A model generated the notes under the pieces. It saw only the letters and a program-made list of their open reading frames with translations. It made no database searches and was not told the DNA's origin. The position numbers were made by a program, and so were the translations under genes. 64,000 bases of DNA from Nostoc sp. 106C. GTDB taxonomy: Bacteria; Cyanobacteriota; Cyanobacteriia; Cyanobacteriales; Nostocaceae. Of this stretch, positions 56,436 through 64,000 are shown piece after piece (position 1 is the stretch's first letter; each line of letters opens with the position of its first letter). The stretch is taken from assembly GCF_002154725.1 (NCBI RefSeq), contig NZ_MTAW01000221.1:1-64000 (forward strand). The letters run 5' to 3'.

Positions 56436-58267
56436 ACTACGAGCGGTTAGATCCTGATAAAAAAGATATTTTGCTTATTGATGATATGGCAGATAACCTG
56501 CGAGTTTTATCCTCACTCTTGACCAGAGAAGGATATAACGTTCGCAAAGCTTTAAACTGGCAAATGGCTTTGACTGCTTGTCAAACAGTATTACCAGATT
56601 TGATTTTACTTGACATTATGATGCCGGAGGTTGATGGCTATGAGGTTTGTCAGCGTTTTAAGGCTTGGGATCTGACTGCTAATATTCCAGTAATTTTTAT
56701 TAGCGCCTTAGATGATGTTTTTGACAAGATAAAAGCTTTTAAGGTCGGGGGTGTAGATTACATTAGCAAACCTTTTGAATTGCAAGAAGTATTAGTACGG
56801 GTGCAAAATCAATTGGCGCTGAGAGCAGCACAATTAGAAGTTATCAAGCTCAACGTCGAACTCGAACAAAGAGTGAAACAGCGAACTTGGGAACTAGAAA
56901 AAGCTCTGCAAAAACTCCAGGGAGAAATCACATCTCGTCAACAACTGCAAAGTAAATTGTTAGATATAGCATTGCATGATTCACTAACTGGTTTACCAAA
57001 TAGAGTTTTGTTTATCAGGCGGATAGAAAAGGCCCTCAATCGTGCTAAACAACAATTTAATTATCAATTTGCCCTACTTTATTTAGACTGCGATCGCTTT
57101 AAAGTTGTGAATGATTCTTTGGGGCATTTGGTAGGAGATGAATTACTATTAGCCATCTCTCATCGCCTACAAACATCTTTAATGCCGATGGATACTATAG
57201 CAAGATTAGGCGGCGATGAATTTGGAATTTTGCTAGAAAACCCAACGGATATCAATATGGTAATTGAGGTTGCTGAACGTATTCTCCAGCAACTATCACT
57301 GCCCTTTAAACTAACTCGGTATGAAGTATTTATGAATGCCAGTATCGGCATTTCTTGGGGCAATAGAGACTACGAGCGGCCAGAGTATTTGCTCCGCGAT
57401 GCTGACACAGCAATGTATCGTGCTAAAGCTTTAGGAAGAGCTAGGTACCACGTTTTTGATCCGATAATGTATCAAGAAGCAATCCAGCTTTTAGAGCTAG
57501 AAAACGATCTGCGAAGAGCTGTAGCTCGGCAAGAATTTCTTGTTTACTATCAGCCAATTGTTTCTCTACTTACAGGTAAAATAGCCGGTTTTGAAGCGCT
57601 AGTGCGCTGGCAACATCCAATTCGTGGTTTAATTTTACCAGCAGAATTTATTCCTGTAGCCGAAGAAACAGGTTTGATTAATGCTATTAACACCTGGGTG
57701 TTGCAGTCGGCTTGTCAACAATTACATTTATGGCAACATGACCCAGCAATACCGGAGACCTTAACTATCAGCGTCAATTTGAGTGCACGGTTGTTTTCTC
57801 AACCTAATTTAATAGCACAAATTGATGAAATTCTTTATGAAACTAAAGTAAATCCAGAAAACTTAGAACTGGAAATTACAGAAAGTGTAATTATGGAAAA
57901 TAGTCATGCAGTCAAAACAATTCTTCAGCAATTACAAGAGCGAAGAATTAAGTTAATTATGGATGATTTTGGCACAGGTTATTCCTCTTTAAGTTATCTG
58001 CATAGTTTTCCTTTGAATGCGCTGAAAATTGATAAGTCGTTCGTCAAACGGATGCAAGAAAATCAAGAAGATCTAGGTTTAGTTCCCGCTATGATTGGGA
58101 TTGCAGACTCAATGGGTATGAGGGCGATCGCTGAAGGAGTCGAAACTATAGAACAGTTAGCTCAATTGAGAAGTTTAAACTGTGAATTCGCTCAAGGATT
58201 TTTATTTTCTAGACCGATAGAACAGCAATCAGTTCTTAATTTACTCACGGCAGCGCCTCAATGGTAA
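56432..58267 (+). CDS. Receiver-GGDEF-EAL c-di-GMP enzyme
   Basis: A 611-residue response regulator. The receiver (about 8-130) has its Asp near 61 in LILLDIMMPEVDG. A coiled coil leads to GGDEF (about 185-345), with an intact RLGGDEF near 260, and EAL (about 355-605), with FEALVRWQHP near 388 and MDDFGTGYSSLSYL. Both active sites look complete. The ATG overlaps the stop of the Cache hybrid kinase (ATGA at 56432-56435), so the two are translationally coupled and the kinase is its likely phosphate donor. Confidence 0.94.
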   Translation: MNYERLDPDKKDILLIDDMADNLRVLSSLLTREGYNVRKALNWQMALTACQTVLPDLILLDIMMPEVDGYEVCQRFKAWDLTANIPVIFISALDDVFDKIKAFKVGGVDYISKPFELQEVLVRVQNQLALRAAQLEVIKLNVELEQRVKQRTWELEKALQKLQGEITSRQQLQSKLLDIALHDSLTGLPNRVLFIRRIEKALNRAKQQFNYQFALLYLDCDRFKVVNDSLGHLVGDELLLAISHRLQTSLMPMDTIARLGGDEFGILLENPTDINMVIEVAERILQQLSLPFKLTRYEVFMNASIGISWGNRDYERPEYLLRDADTAMYRAKALGRARYHVFDPIMYQEAIQLLELENDLRRAVARQEFLVYYQPIVSLLTGKIAGFEALVRWQHPIRGLILPAEFIPVAEETGLINAINTWVLQSACQQLHLWQHDPAIPETLTISVNLSARLFSQPNLIAQIDEILYETKVNPENLELEITESVIMENSHAVKTILQQLQERRIKLIMDDFGTGYSSLSYLHSFPLNALKIDKSFVKRMQENQEDLGLVPAMIGIADSMGMRAIAEGVETIEQLAQLRSLNCEFAQGFLFSRPIEQQSVLNLLTAAPQW

Positions 58268-58852
58268 TAATTTATAATCAGTAGGTCAAATTAAATTTAT
58301 TAAGTAGCGATTATGTACTGCATAGGCTAAGACTAATGAAAAATTTTTGTCATTTTTCATTTATGCTTTTCACAAGCACAACTGGAGTAATTATGATAGC
58401 TTAATTTTTATTTACATCCTGAGATTTTTCCGTGCTTTGTGACTCAGCGCATGGAAGAATATTTTGTGATTTAAGGCTGGCGACAATACTTATTTGTTAC
58501 ACACTTCATTACTTTTAAAACTTATGAATATTTGAAAGCTTCGGAATGCAAAGTGTATTCAGAGTTATTTTTACAATTTATAATTTATCTACTCTTAGGG
58601 CGGATATGGGCAGAAAATAGCTACGCTGAATCACAAAAATTCTTGGTTGAGACTACACTTTTTTCTTTGCCCAATTAGTTTTAAGTCCCCTACCAAATTT
58701 TAATTTGTTGGTTTTGGTTACGCAAGGGATTCAAACCCCTCTTAAACGCTTTCTGCTATAGGTCGGTTATTTTCTTCGATTTATCTTAACAATTTGCAAA
58801 ACTTTGTATTTAATATTGTATTTTTTATTCTTAGCTTAGAGTTTATTTAAAA
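58268..58852. other. Intergenic region, 585 bases
   Basis: AT-rich. Near 58728-58745 the sequence AAGGGATTCAAACCCCTT resembles a tRNA T-arm but has no acceptor, D or anticodon arms around it. I see nothing else that can be named. The promoter of the following receiver-kinase gene is presumably here. Confidence 0.45.
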
Positions 58853-60190
58853 ATGCATTTAGATAATAAAAAAAATCATAAAGGCAATATTTTGGTGGTC
58901 GATGATACGCCAAATAACTTGCGTCTTTTATCAGCGATGTTAACAGCGCAAGGTTATGAAGTTCGCAAAGCCTTAAATGGAAAAATGGCACTGACTGCAT
59001 GTCGAATAGTTTTACCAGATGTGATTTTGCTTGATATTAATATGCCAGAGATGGATGGATATCAAGTATGTCAACAACTTAAAAGTGACAAAATTACTGC
59101 TGAAGTTCCTGTAATTTTTATTAGTGCTTTGGATGACGTTTTAGATAAGGTAAAAGCTTTTGATGTTGGAGGCGCTGATTATATTACTAAACCGTTTCAT
59201 GGAGCAGAGGTTATATTGCGAATCGAAAATCAAATTAATTTGCGTTTGTTCCAACTAAAACTTCAAGAAAAAAATCTTTTATTAGAAGAGGCTCTTGATA
59301 GTTTGAAAGCTGCTCAAGTTCAACAAATTCAAAACGAAAAGATGGTGGCGCTAGGGCAGTTAGTAGCTGGTATAGCCCATGAAGTTAATAACCCAATTAG
59401 TTTTATCTATGGCAATCTCCAATATGCTGGTCAATATGTGCAAGATTTAGTCAATATTATTGCTGCATATCAACAGGAATATCCCCAACCTAATGCTAAG
59501 ATTGAGCAAATTGTTAAAGAGATAGATTTAAATTTTGTCACCAAGGATCTGCAAACTTTGATGGGTGCTATGTCTAGAGGTGCAGATCGAATTAGAGACA
59601 TTGTAATAGCACTACAAAACTTCTCCAGACACGACGAAGCTGTGATGAAGCAAGTCAATATCCATGATGGTATCGATAGTGCTTTGGTAATGCTACAACA
59701 TCGGCTTCGAGAAGCTGTGGATCGTCCTGCTATTACTATAGTTAAAGATTACGGAATTTTGCCTTTAGTTACTTGCTATCCTAGTGAATTAAACCAAGTA
59801 TTTATGCATTTATTGAATAACGCGATCGATGCATTAGATGGGTTGGCGATAAATCATCAAACAAGTGACCACCAAGAGTATGAGCACGATCGCATCTTTT
59901 CGTTATCAACCGAAAATCCACAAATTCAAATTCATACAGAGGTAACAGCGGCAAATACAGTCAAGATTGCGATCGCAGATAATGGCCCTGGTATAGAAGA
60001 GTCGTTGCGATCGCGTTTGTTTGATCCATTTTTTACCACGAAAACTGTAGGCAAAGGCAGTGGACTGGGATTATCAATTAGCTATCAGATTGTGGTGCAA
60101 AAGCATCAAGGACAGATAACTTGTGCCTCATCGCCAGGACAAGGAGCAGAGTTTGTGCTAGAAATTCCTATAGAACAACCTGAATACTAA
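58853..60190 (+). CDS. Receiver-histidine kinase (REC-HisKA-HATPase)
   Basis: A 445-residue soluble kinase that starts with a receiver (about 12-130; Asp in VILLDINMPEMDG, Lys in ITKPFHG). It is followed by a short coiled coil and the H box LVAGIAHEVNNPISFIYG, with His near residue 177. ATPase boxes are NQVFMHLLNNAIDALDG, DNGPGIE and GKGSGLGLSISYQI. This inverted order (receiver before kinase) is typical of kinases that take phosphate from another kinase. The receiver is strongly similar to that of the GGDEF-EAL protein at 56432 (RKALN..MALTAC, FISALDDV, KAF.VGG.DYI.KPF), so a shared phosphate donor is plausible. Confidence 0.92.
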   Translation: MHLDNKKNHKGNILVVDDTPNNLRLLSAMLTAQGYEVRKALNGKMALTACRIVLPDVILLDINMPEMDGYQVCQQLKSDKITAEVPVIFISALDDVLDKVKAFDVGGADYITKPFHGAEVILRIENQINLRLFQLKLQEKNLLLEEALDSLKAAQVQQIQNEKMVALGQLVAGIAHEVNNPISFIYGNLQYAGQYVQDLVNIIAAYQQEYPQPNAKIEQIVKEIDLNFVTKDLQTLMGAMSRGADRIRDIVIALQNFSRHDEAVMKQVNIHDGIDSALVMLQHRLREAVDRPAITIVKDYGILPLVTCYPSELNQVFMHLLNNAIDALDGLAINHQTSDHQEYEHDRIFSLSTENPQIQIHTEVTAANTVKIAIADNGPGIEESLRSRLFDPFFTTKTVGKGSGLGLSISYQIVVQKHQGQITCASSPGQGAEFVLEIPIEQPEY

Positions 60191-60474
60191 GTTGTTACTC
60201 ATCACTTAAAACAGAATTCAGTAGCGCTGATCGTGGGTGTAACCACCTTGTGTCATTGCAGTTTTGAATTGCTGATACCTTTTGTTGATGTTTCGTAATC
60301 AAAACCAAGTGGTACACTTCATACTGAAGTCAGAGTCAAATCTGTTTATAGCAAGGGTTGACAGTCTAACCTGCAATTAATAGGTAAAATGCCTCAGAAG
60401 TAAAAATGAGGAAATCGGGACTTTTTATTTATAAGAGACTACATTTTTCAGTCGCATAAAAGCATAATAGAAGT

Positions 60475-61647
60475 GTGACTGATATGTTTACCCCTTTACA
60501 ATCCCTCAAAGAAGGTCACTGGTTCAAGCTCATCTGTGGAGCCAGTTTCCAGCATCTGCCTGCGGTCAGAAGTTTAACATTAGCCTACACTTTGGCGGGC
60601 GCTGACTGTATAGATGTGGCAGCTGATCCGGCGGTGATTGCCGCAGCGCAAGAAGCGCTACAAGTCGCCAGAAATCTAGATCGGGAGGCTCAGGAGCGTG
60701 GCTTTGGTTATAAAGGAAACTTACCATTTTTGATGGTCAGCCTAAATGATGGAGAAGACCCCCATTTTCGCAAAGCAGAGTTTAATGCTACTGAGTGCCC
60801 CAAAGACTGCCCTCGTCCCTGTGAAAAAATTTGTCCAGCACAAGCAATTGTGTTTAACAGTATAAAAGATAACTACTCAGGTGTGGTATCACAAAAGTGC
60901 TACGGCTGTGGTCGTTGCATACCAATTTGTCCATATGATATAATTTATACAAGCTCATATATGTCAACGCCGGGAGCGATCGCACCATTAGTAATGTCAA
61001 CAGGAGTAGATGCTGTAGAAATTCATACACAGGTAGGGCGTTATGCAGAGTTTCAGCGACTATGGCAAGCAATTTCACCTTGGGTAGATAAATTAAAAGT
61101 AGTGGCGATTAGCTGTCCCGACGGCAAAGGGATGATTGATTACCTTCATGCACTGAATGACCTTATTCACCCGCGTCCTAAAGCCTTAATTTGGCAGACA
61201 GATGGCCGTCCGATGAGTGGAGATATTGGCGACGGCACTACTTTAGCAGCGGTGAAATTAGGACAAAAAGTTTTGGCAGCTAAGTTACCGGGATATGTGC
61301 AGTTAGCCGGTGGCACCAATAGCTATACCGTTGCCAAGTTAAAGGCAATGGAACTGTTGAAGGGTAAGAGACAAGGAGACAAGGAGACAAGGAGACAAGG
61401 AGAAAATTCTCCGCTTGTCTCCCCCTCCCCTTATCCCCCCCTCTCCCCATCTATTTCTGGAGTGGCCTACGGTAGCTACGCCCGCGTACTGCTGTCACCG
61501 ATTCTTGAACAGTTAGAACATCAGGAGGTGAGTAATACCAATGTTAAGGCGACTGTCCGCCTGGAAGAAGACGATATATTACTCTGGCAGGCTGTAGAGC
61601 TTGCCCATTCTCTCGTTTCCCAGCTCAAGTCACAACAGGAGCGCTAA
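60475..61647 (+). CDS. ldpA: Circadian clock protein LdpA (iron-sulfur)
   Basis: A 390-residue protein related to LdpA, which in Synechococcus elongatus modulates the circadian period in response to light or redox state. The opening LKEGHWFKLICGASFQHLP, the ferredoxin-type Cys clusters ECPKDCPRPCEKICPAQAI and KCYGCGRCIPICPYDI (two 4Fe-4S), and the C-terminal GVAYGSYARVLLSP are diagnostic. About 30 residues at 296-326, rich in Lys/Arg/Glu and then Pro/Ser, come from a repeat at 61368-61455 and interrupt the family alignment in frame. The start is GTG; ATG 60484 is an alternative. Confidence 0.92.
   Translation: MTDMFTPLQSLKEGHWFKLICGASFQHLPAVRSLTLAYTLAGADCIDVAADPAVIAAAQEALQVARNLDREAQERGFGYKGNLPFLMVSLNDGEDPHFRKAEFNATECPKDCPRPCEKICPAQAIVFNSIKDNYSGVVSQKCYGCGRCIPICPYDIIYTSSYMSTPGAIAPLVMSTGVDAVEIHTQVGRYAEFQRLWQAISPWVDKLKVVAISCPDGKGMIDYLHALNDLIHPRPKALIWQTDGRPMSGDIGDGTTLAAVKLGQKVLAAKLPGYVQLAGGTNSYTVAKLKAMELLKGKRQGDKETRRQGENSPLVSPSPYPPLSPSISGVAYGSYARVLLSPILEQLEHQEVSNTNVKATVRLEEDDILLWQAVELAHSLVSQLKSQQER
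61368..61422. repeat. In-frame short tandem repeat and hairpin inside ldpA
   Basis: Four perfect copies of GAGACAAG (61368-61399) are followed by a near-palindrome, GGAGACAAG ... CTTGTCTCC (61391-61422), and a C-rich stretch to about 61455. This is a typical cyanobacterial intergenic repeat type, here within a gene and keeping the frame. Confidence 0.85.
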
Positions 61648-61687
61648 TCGCTCGTTCGTTATCTCTAAAAACGTCACCATAGAAAGC

Positions 61688-63427
61688 ATGACGATTACAG
61701 ACGATCTCCAAAAGTTGTTAGACATTTTGCCCCAAGACTTACGACAAGTACTAGAGGATCATCCTAAACGAGACAGTTTAGTTGAAGTAGTCTTGGATCT
61801 GGGTCGTCGCCCAGAGGCTCGCTTTCCAAATCAAGCTGAGTATCTGAGCGAACAGCCCGTAACTCAAGAACAGATAGATGATTGCATTCAGCGAGTCGGA
61901 ACCTTTGGCGGAGATAATCGGGCAGGAATTGAGCAAACTTTGCACCGGATCAGCGCCATCCGCAACCGCACGGGTAAGATAATTGGTTTGACTTGTCGGG
62001 TTGGTCGGGCGGTTTTCGGTACCATCGGCATGATTCGCGATTTGGTAGAAACTGGTAGATCGATTCTCATGCTGGGGCGGCCAGGAGTCGGTAAAACTAC
62101 TGCCTTACGGGAAATTGCCCGTGTTTTGGCAGATGAACTCAATAAACGAGTAGTAATTATCGATACCTCCAACGAAATTGCTGGGGATGGTGATGTTGCC
62201 CACCCCGCTATTGGTCGCGCCAGAAGGATGCAAGTAGCTCATCCAGAGCTTCAGCATCAAGTGATGATTGAAGCAGTAGAAAACCATATGCCAGAAGTCA
62301 TCGTGATTGATGAAATTGGCACAGAACTCGAAGCCTTGGCAGCTCGCACCATTGCGGAACGAGGTGTGCAGCTAGTAGGTACAGCTCATGGCAACCAGAT
62401 AGAAAACCTGATTAAAAACCCCACACTTTCTGATTTGGTGGGGGGTATCCAAGCGGTGACTTTAGGAGATGACGAAGCAAGACGCCGAGGCAGTCAAAAG
62501 ACTGTTTTGGAACGCAAAGCCCCTCCTACATTTGAGATTGCTGTGGAAATGTTAGAACGGCAACGCTGGGTAGTCCACGAAAGCGTGGCTGACACGGTAG
62601 ATACTCTACTGAGGGGACGCCAGCCTAGCCCGCAAACTAGAACTGTTGACGAGCAAGGCAAGATATCAGTTACCCGCCAGCTGTCAGTAGTCAATGGTCG
62701 CGGTGGTGGACATCAAGCAGGTGGGGAAGATTCTTTTGCTGGATCTCGACAAGCTAATGGCTGGCGTTCATCCGGACAAATGGTAGCCTTGCCACCCCCT
62801 TCTGTAGAGCGGGAAAGAGTTACTGGACGCAGTGAATTTGACCGCTTGCTGGATGAATCTTTTAATTACGCAGATACCATTGATTTTAGTGTCAGCAAAC
62901 AGCCGGGACCAAATGGCGAAGATTTGCCACTGCACGTTTACCCCTATGGCGTTAGCCGCCACCAACTAGAGCAGGTAATCAGCGTGCTATCTTTGCCAGT
63001 GGTATTGACAAAAGATATCGATAGTGCTGATGCAATTTTGGCACTGCGATCGCATGTCAAAAACCATGCCAAACTCAGGCAAATGGCCAAAGCTCGTCAT
63101 GTGCCGATTCACATGATCAAGTCCAGTACTATACCGCAAATTACCCGTGGCTTGCGGCGGTTACTGAACATTGATGACCCAGAAATAGCCGATGACCGAG
63201 AACTGCAACTGTTTTTACACAGTGGTAGCGATGACGAAATGGACGCCCTAGAAGAAGCTAGGCTGGCAGTAGAACAGATAGTTATTCCCAAAGGACAGCC
63301 AGTTGAGTTATTGCCCCGTTCTCCTCAAGTCCGCAAAATGCAGCATGAGTTGGTAGAACATTATCGGCTCAAGTCCCATAGTTTTGGTGAAGAACCAAAT
63401 CGTCGCTTAAGGATTTATCCGGCGTAA
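61688..63427 (+). CDS. R3H-domain AAA-type ATPase (YCF45/SpoIIIAA-like)
   Basis: A 579-residue nucleic-acid-linked ATPase. The N-terminal and ATPase part (about 1-330) has the P-loop LMLGRPGVGKTTALRE, Walker B EVIVIDEIGTELEAL, and the ERGVQLVGTAHGN sensor. This is the conserved YCF45/SpoIIIAA-type core of plastids and cyanobacteria. The C-terminus carries an R3H single-strand nucleic-acid-binding domain (LVEHYRLKSHSFGEEPNRRL). The middle (about 330-400) is low-complexity and probably disordered. The frame extends upstream into ldpA (61601), but the ATG at 61688 gives the usual start MTITDDLQ. It is 40 bases after ldpA in the same direction. Confidence 0.92.
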   Translation: MTITDDLQKLLDILPQDLRQVLEDHPKRDSLVEVVLDLGRRPEARFPNQAEYLSEQPVTQEQIDDCIQRVGTFGGDNRAGIEQTLHRISAIRNRTGKIIGLTCRVGRAVFGTIGMIRDLVETGRSILMLGRPGVGKTTALREIARVLADELNKRVVIIDTSNEIAGDGDVAHPAIGRARRMQVAHPELQHQVMIEAVENHMPEVIVIDEIGTELEALAARTIAERGVQLVGTAHGNQIENLIKNPTLSDLVGGIQAVTLGDDEARRRGSQKTVLERKAPPTFEIAVEMLERQRWVVHESVADTVDTLLRGRQPSPQTRTVDEQGKISVTRQLSVVNGRGGGHQAGGEDSFAGSRQANGWRSSGQMVALPPPSVERERVTGRSEFDRLLDESFNYADTIDFSVSKQPGPNGEDLPLHVYPYGVSRHQLEQVISVLSLPVVLTKDIDSADAILALRSHVKNHAKLRQMAKARHVPIHMIKSSTIPQITRGLRRLLNIDDPEIADDRELQLFLHSGSDDEMDALEEARLAVEQIVIPKGQPVELLPRSPQVRKMQHELVEHYRLKSHSFGEEPNRRLRIYPA

Positions 63428-63807
63428 TATCACTCCTATCCCCTCTTCTAGTTTCAGGAGAGGGGAATTAACGGGAGAAAGTCTATGTTTTATAGAAACT
63501 TCTCTTTAGGAAAAGTAAAACAAGATTTTAACTTAAAGAATTCAACCTACCAAGGTGGGCTTTGTAAGAATAGCCTTAGGCTTCAAGCCTGCGAGTGGTA
63601 TGTCGGGTATGCGAGAAAACCGTTTGGCTCGCCATTGAGGGGTCAGACCTACCATTTGCTAGCTACATCCGACAGAAAGCGGTGCGTGATTGCGCCACCA
63701 ATTCCTCCAGCGACACCAGTAAAAGTTACAAATTTATTCAAGAATCCATCGTTTGCTCTTTTAGAAAAGTTAGCAGGTTCCGGTCTAATTGGGTTGTAAT
63801 TGTGAGT
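63428..63807. other. Intergenic stretch with decayed or repetitive sequence
   Basis: TCCCCTCT / AGAGGGGA forms an 8-bp stem at 63439-63466 just after the R3H gene. AGGCTTcAAGCCT is a small palindrome near 63578-63590. On the minus strand the frame past the NmrA stop stays open (NFSKRANDGFLNKF then GVAGGIGGAITHRFLSDV) to a TAG near 63660 but has no start codon; it may be a remnant. The plus-strand frames here cover the same bases and have no family that I recognise. Confidence 0.45.
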
Positions 63808-64000
63808 TCACATTTTGGACCCAACGTCGGACACGCTGTCATCTGGTTTTGCCCAGCCCCGATCGAGCAGATAGGATTCAAAGTCGGTCGGTTCAGGAAA
63901 ATCGCGCTTCAACTGAGCTAAATTTGCTCCGTAGCCAACGTTCTCAAACCAGCGATACATCGTGGTTACTTCCTCTCCGACTTGCTGCTCAAACGCTTCA
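63808..64000 (-). CDS. NmrA-like NAD(P)-binding protein, C-terminal part (cut by window edge)
   Basis: Sixty-three codons are open from the window edge to a TGA at 63808. The segment EEVTTMYRWFENVGYGAN, then LAQLKRDFPEPTDFESYL, resembles the C-terminus of NmrA/HSCARG-type short-chain reductase-like proteins, which end with a similar MYRWF...GY...L pattern. The Rossmann domain would lie outside the window, so the call rests on this tail only. Confidence 0.6.
   Translation of the reverse strand, partial: EAFEQQVGEEVTTMYRWFENVGYGANLAQLKRDFPEPTDFESYLLDRGWAKPDDSVSDVGSKM

Noticed and set aside
58720-58750. tRNA-like T-arm (AAGGGATTCAAACCCCTT)
   Set aside because: No acceptor stem, D-arm or anticodon arm can be built around it; the loop is 8 bases, not 7.
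61368-61399. Tandem GAGACAAG units as a CRISPR-like array
   Set aside because: Units are 8 bases and directly adjacent, without spacers, inside a coding gene; it is a short tandem repeat.
63485-63921. Two overlapping plus-strand frames at the right edge
   Set aside because: They overlap each other and the NmrA-like gene on the other strand; no family or ribosome site.

Overview
The window is a piece of a filamentous-type (Nostocales, Nostoc/Anabaena/Calothrix-like) cyanobacterial chromosome. I infer this from the many HIP1 octamers (GCGATCGC) spread through genes of every kind, the moderate AT-richness with heptamer-type short tandem repeats, and the gene families: the circadian protein LdpA, a YCF45/R3H ATPase, a DUF6335 protein, large GAF/CHASE3/Cache histidine kinases and a fused PyrF-PyrE. 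No rRNA, tRNA or CRISPR array was found. About 47 full genes and two edge-truncated genes are supported.

Layout. 1-1270: a transposase cut by the left edge, then repeat-rich DNA with a MITE-like element. 1271-4838 (minus): a tetR-alpha/beta hydrolase operon with a clear palindromic operator, a HAD hydrolase and a type II NADH dehydrogenase-like flavoprotein. 5291-7754: a GAF histidine kinase and a lone receiver. 7991-17294: a stress-type accessory island of small proteins and enzymes (ChaB, DUF1345, DUF6335, DUF2267, PfpI/DJ-1 with an extra helical domain, SRPBCC membrane protein, two tandem zinc alcohol dehydrogenases flanking an exported repeat protein, cupin, manganese catalase). 18732-22829: an FHA-PAS-GAF-GGDEF-EAL protein followed by a tyrosine/dual-specificity phosphatase and a methyltransferase.

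22818-26932 (minus): AI-2E-family permease, then cytochrome b - molybdopterin oxidoreductase - PyrF/PyrE, a tight run. 27420-34207: a 1540-residue hybrid kinase interleaved on both strands with the three classes of a partner-switching module (RsbW-like kinase, receiver-SpoIIE/PP2C phosphatase, STAS antagonist). 34281-43661 (minus): PIG-L deacetylase, then a CesA-type processive glycosyltransferase and three DUF3131 genes carrying four modules plus the relic tail of a fifth. This is the most distinctive locus and a plausible exopolysaccharide machine. 44122-52640: housekeeping genes (ruvC, yvcK, tsaE, patatin, pyrC, lepB, MOSC). 53091-60190: two more phosphorelay units, one translationally coupled to a GGDEF-EAL protein. 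60475-63427: ldpA, with a repeat inserted in frame, and the R3H ATPase. The right edge holds the C-terminus of an NmrA-like protein.

How it fits together (inference). Signal transduction is unusually dense: four histidine kinases, two GGDEF-EAL enzymes, one FHA protein and one partner switch. Two of these units flank the polysaccharide locus region, which makes a regulated matrix or sheath response attractive. The synthase itself has no PilZ domain, so direct c-di-GMP control of it is not supported by the sequence.
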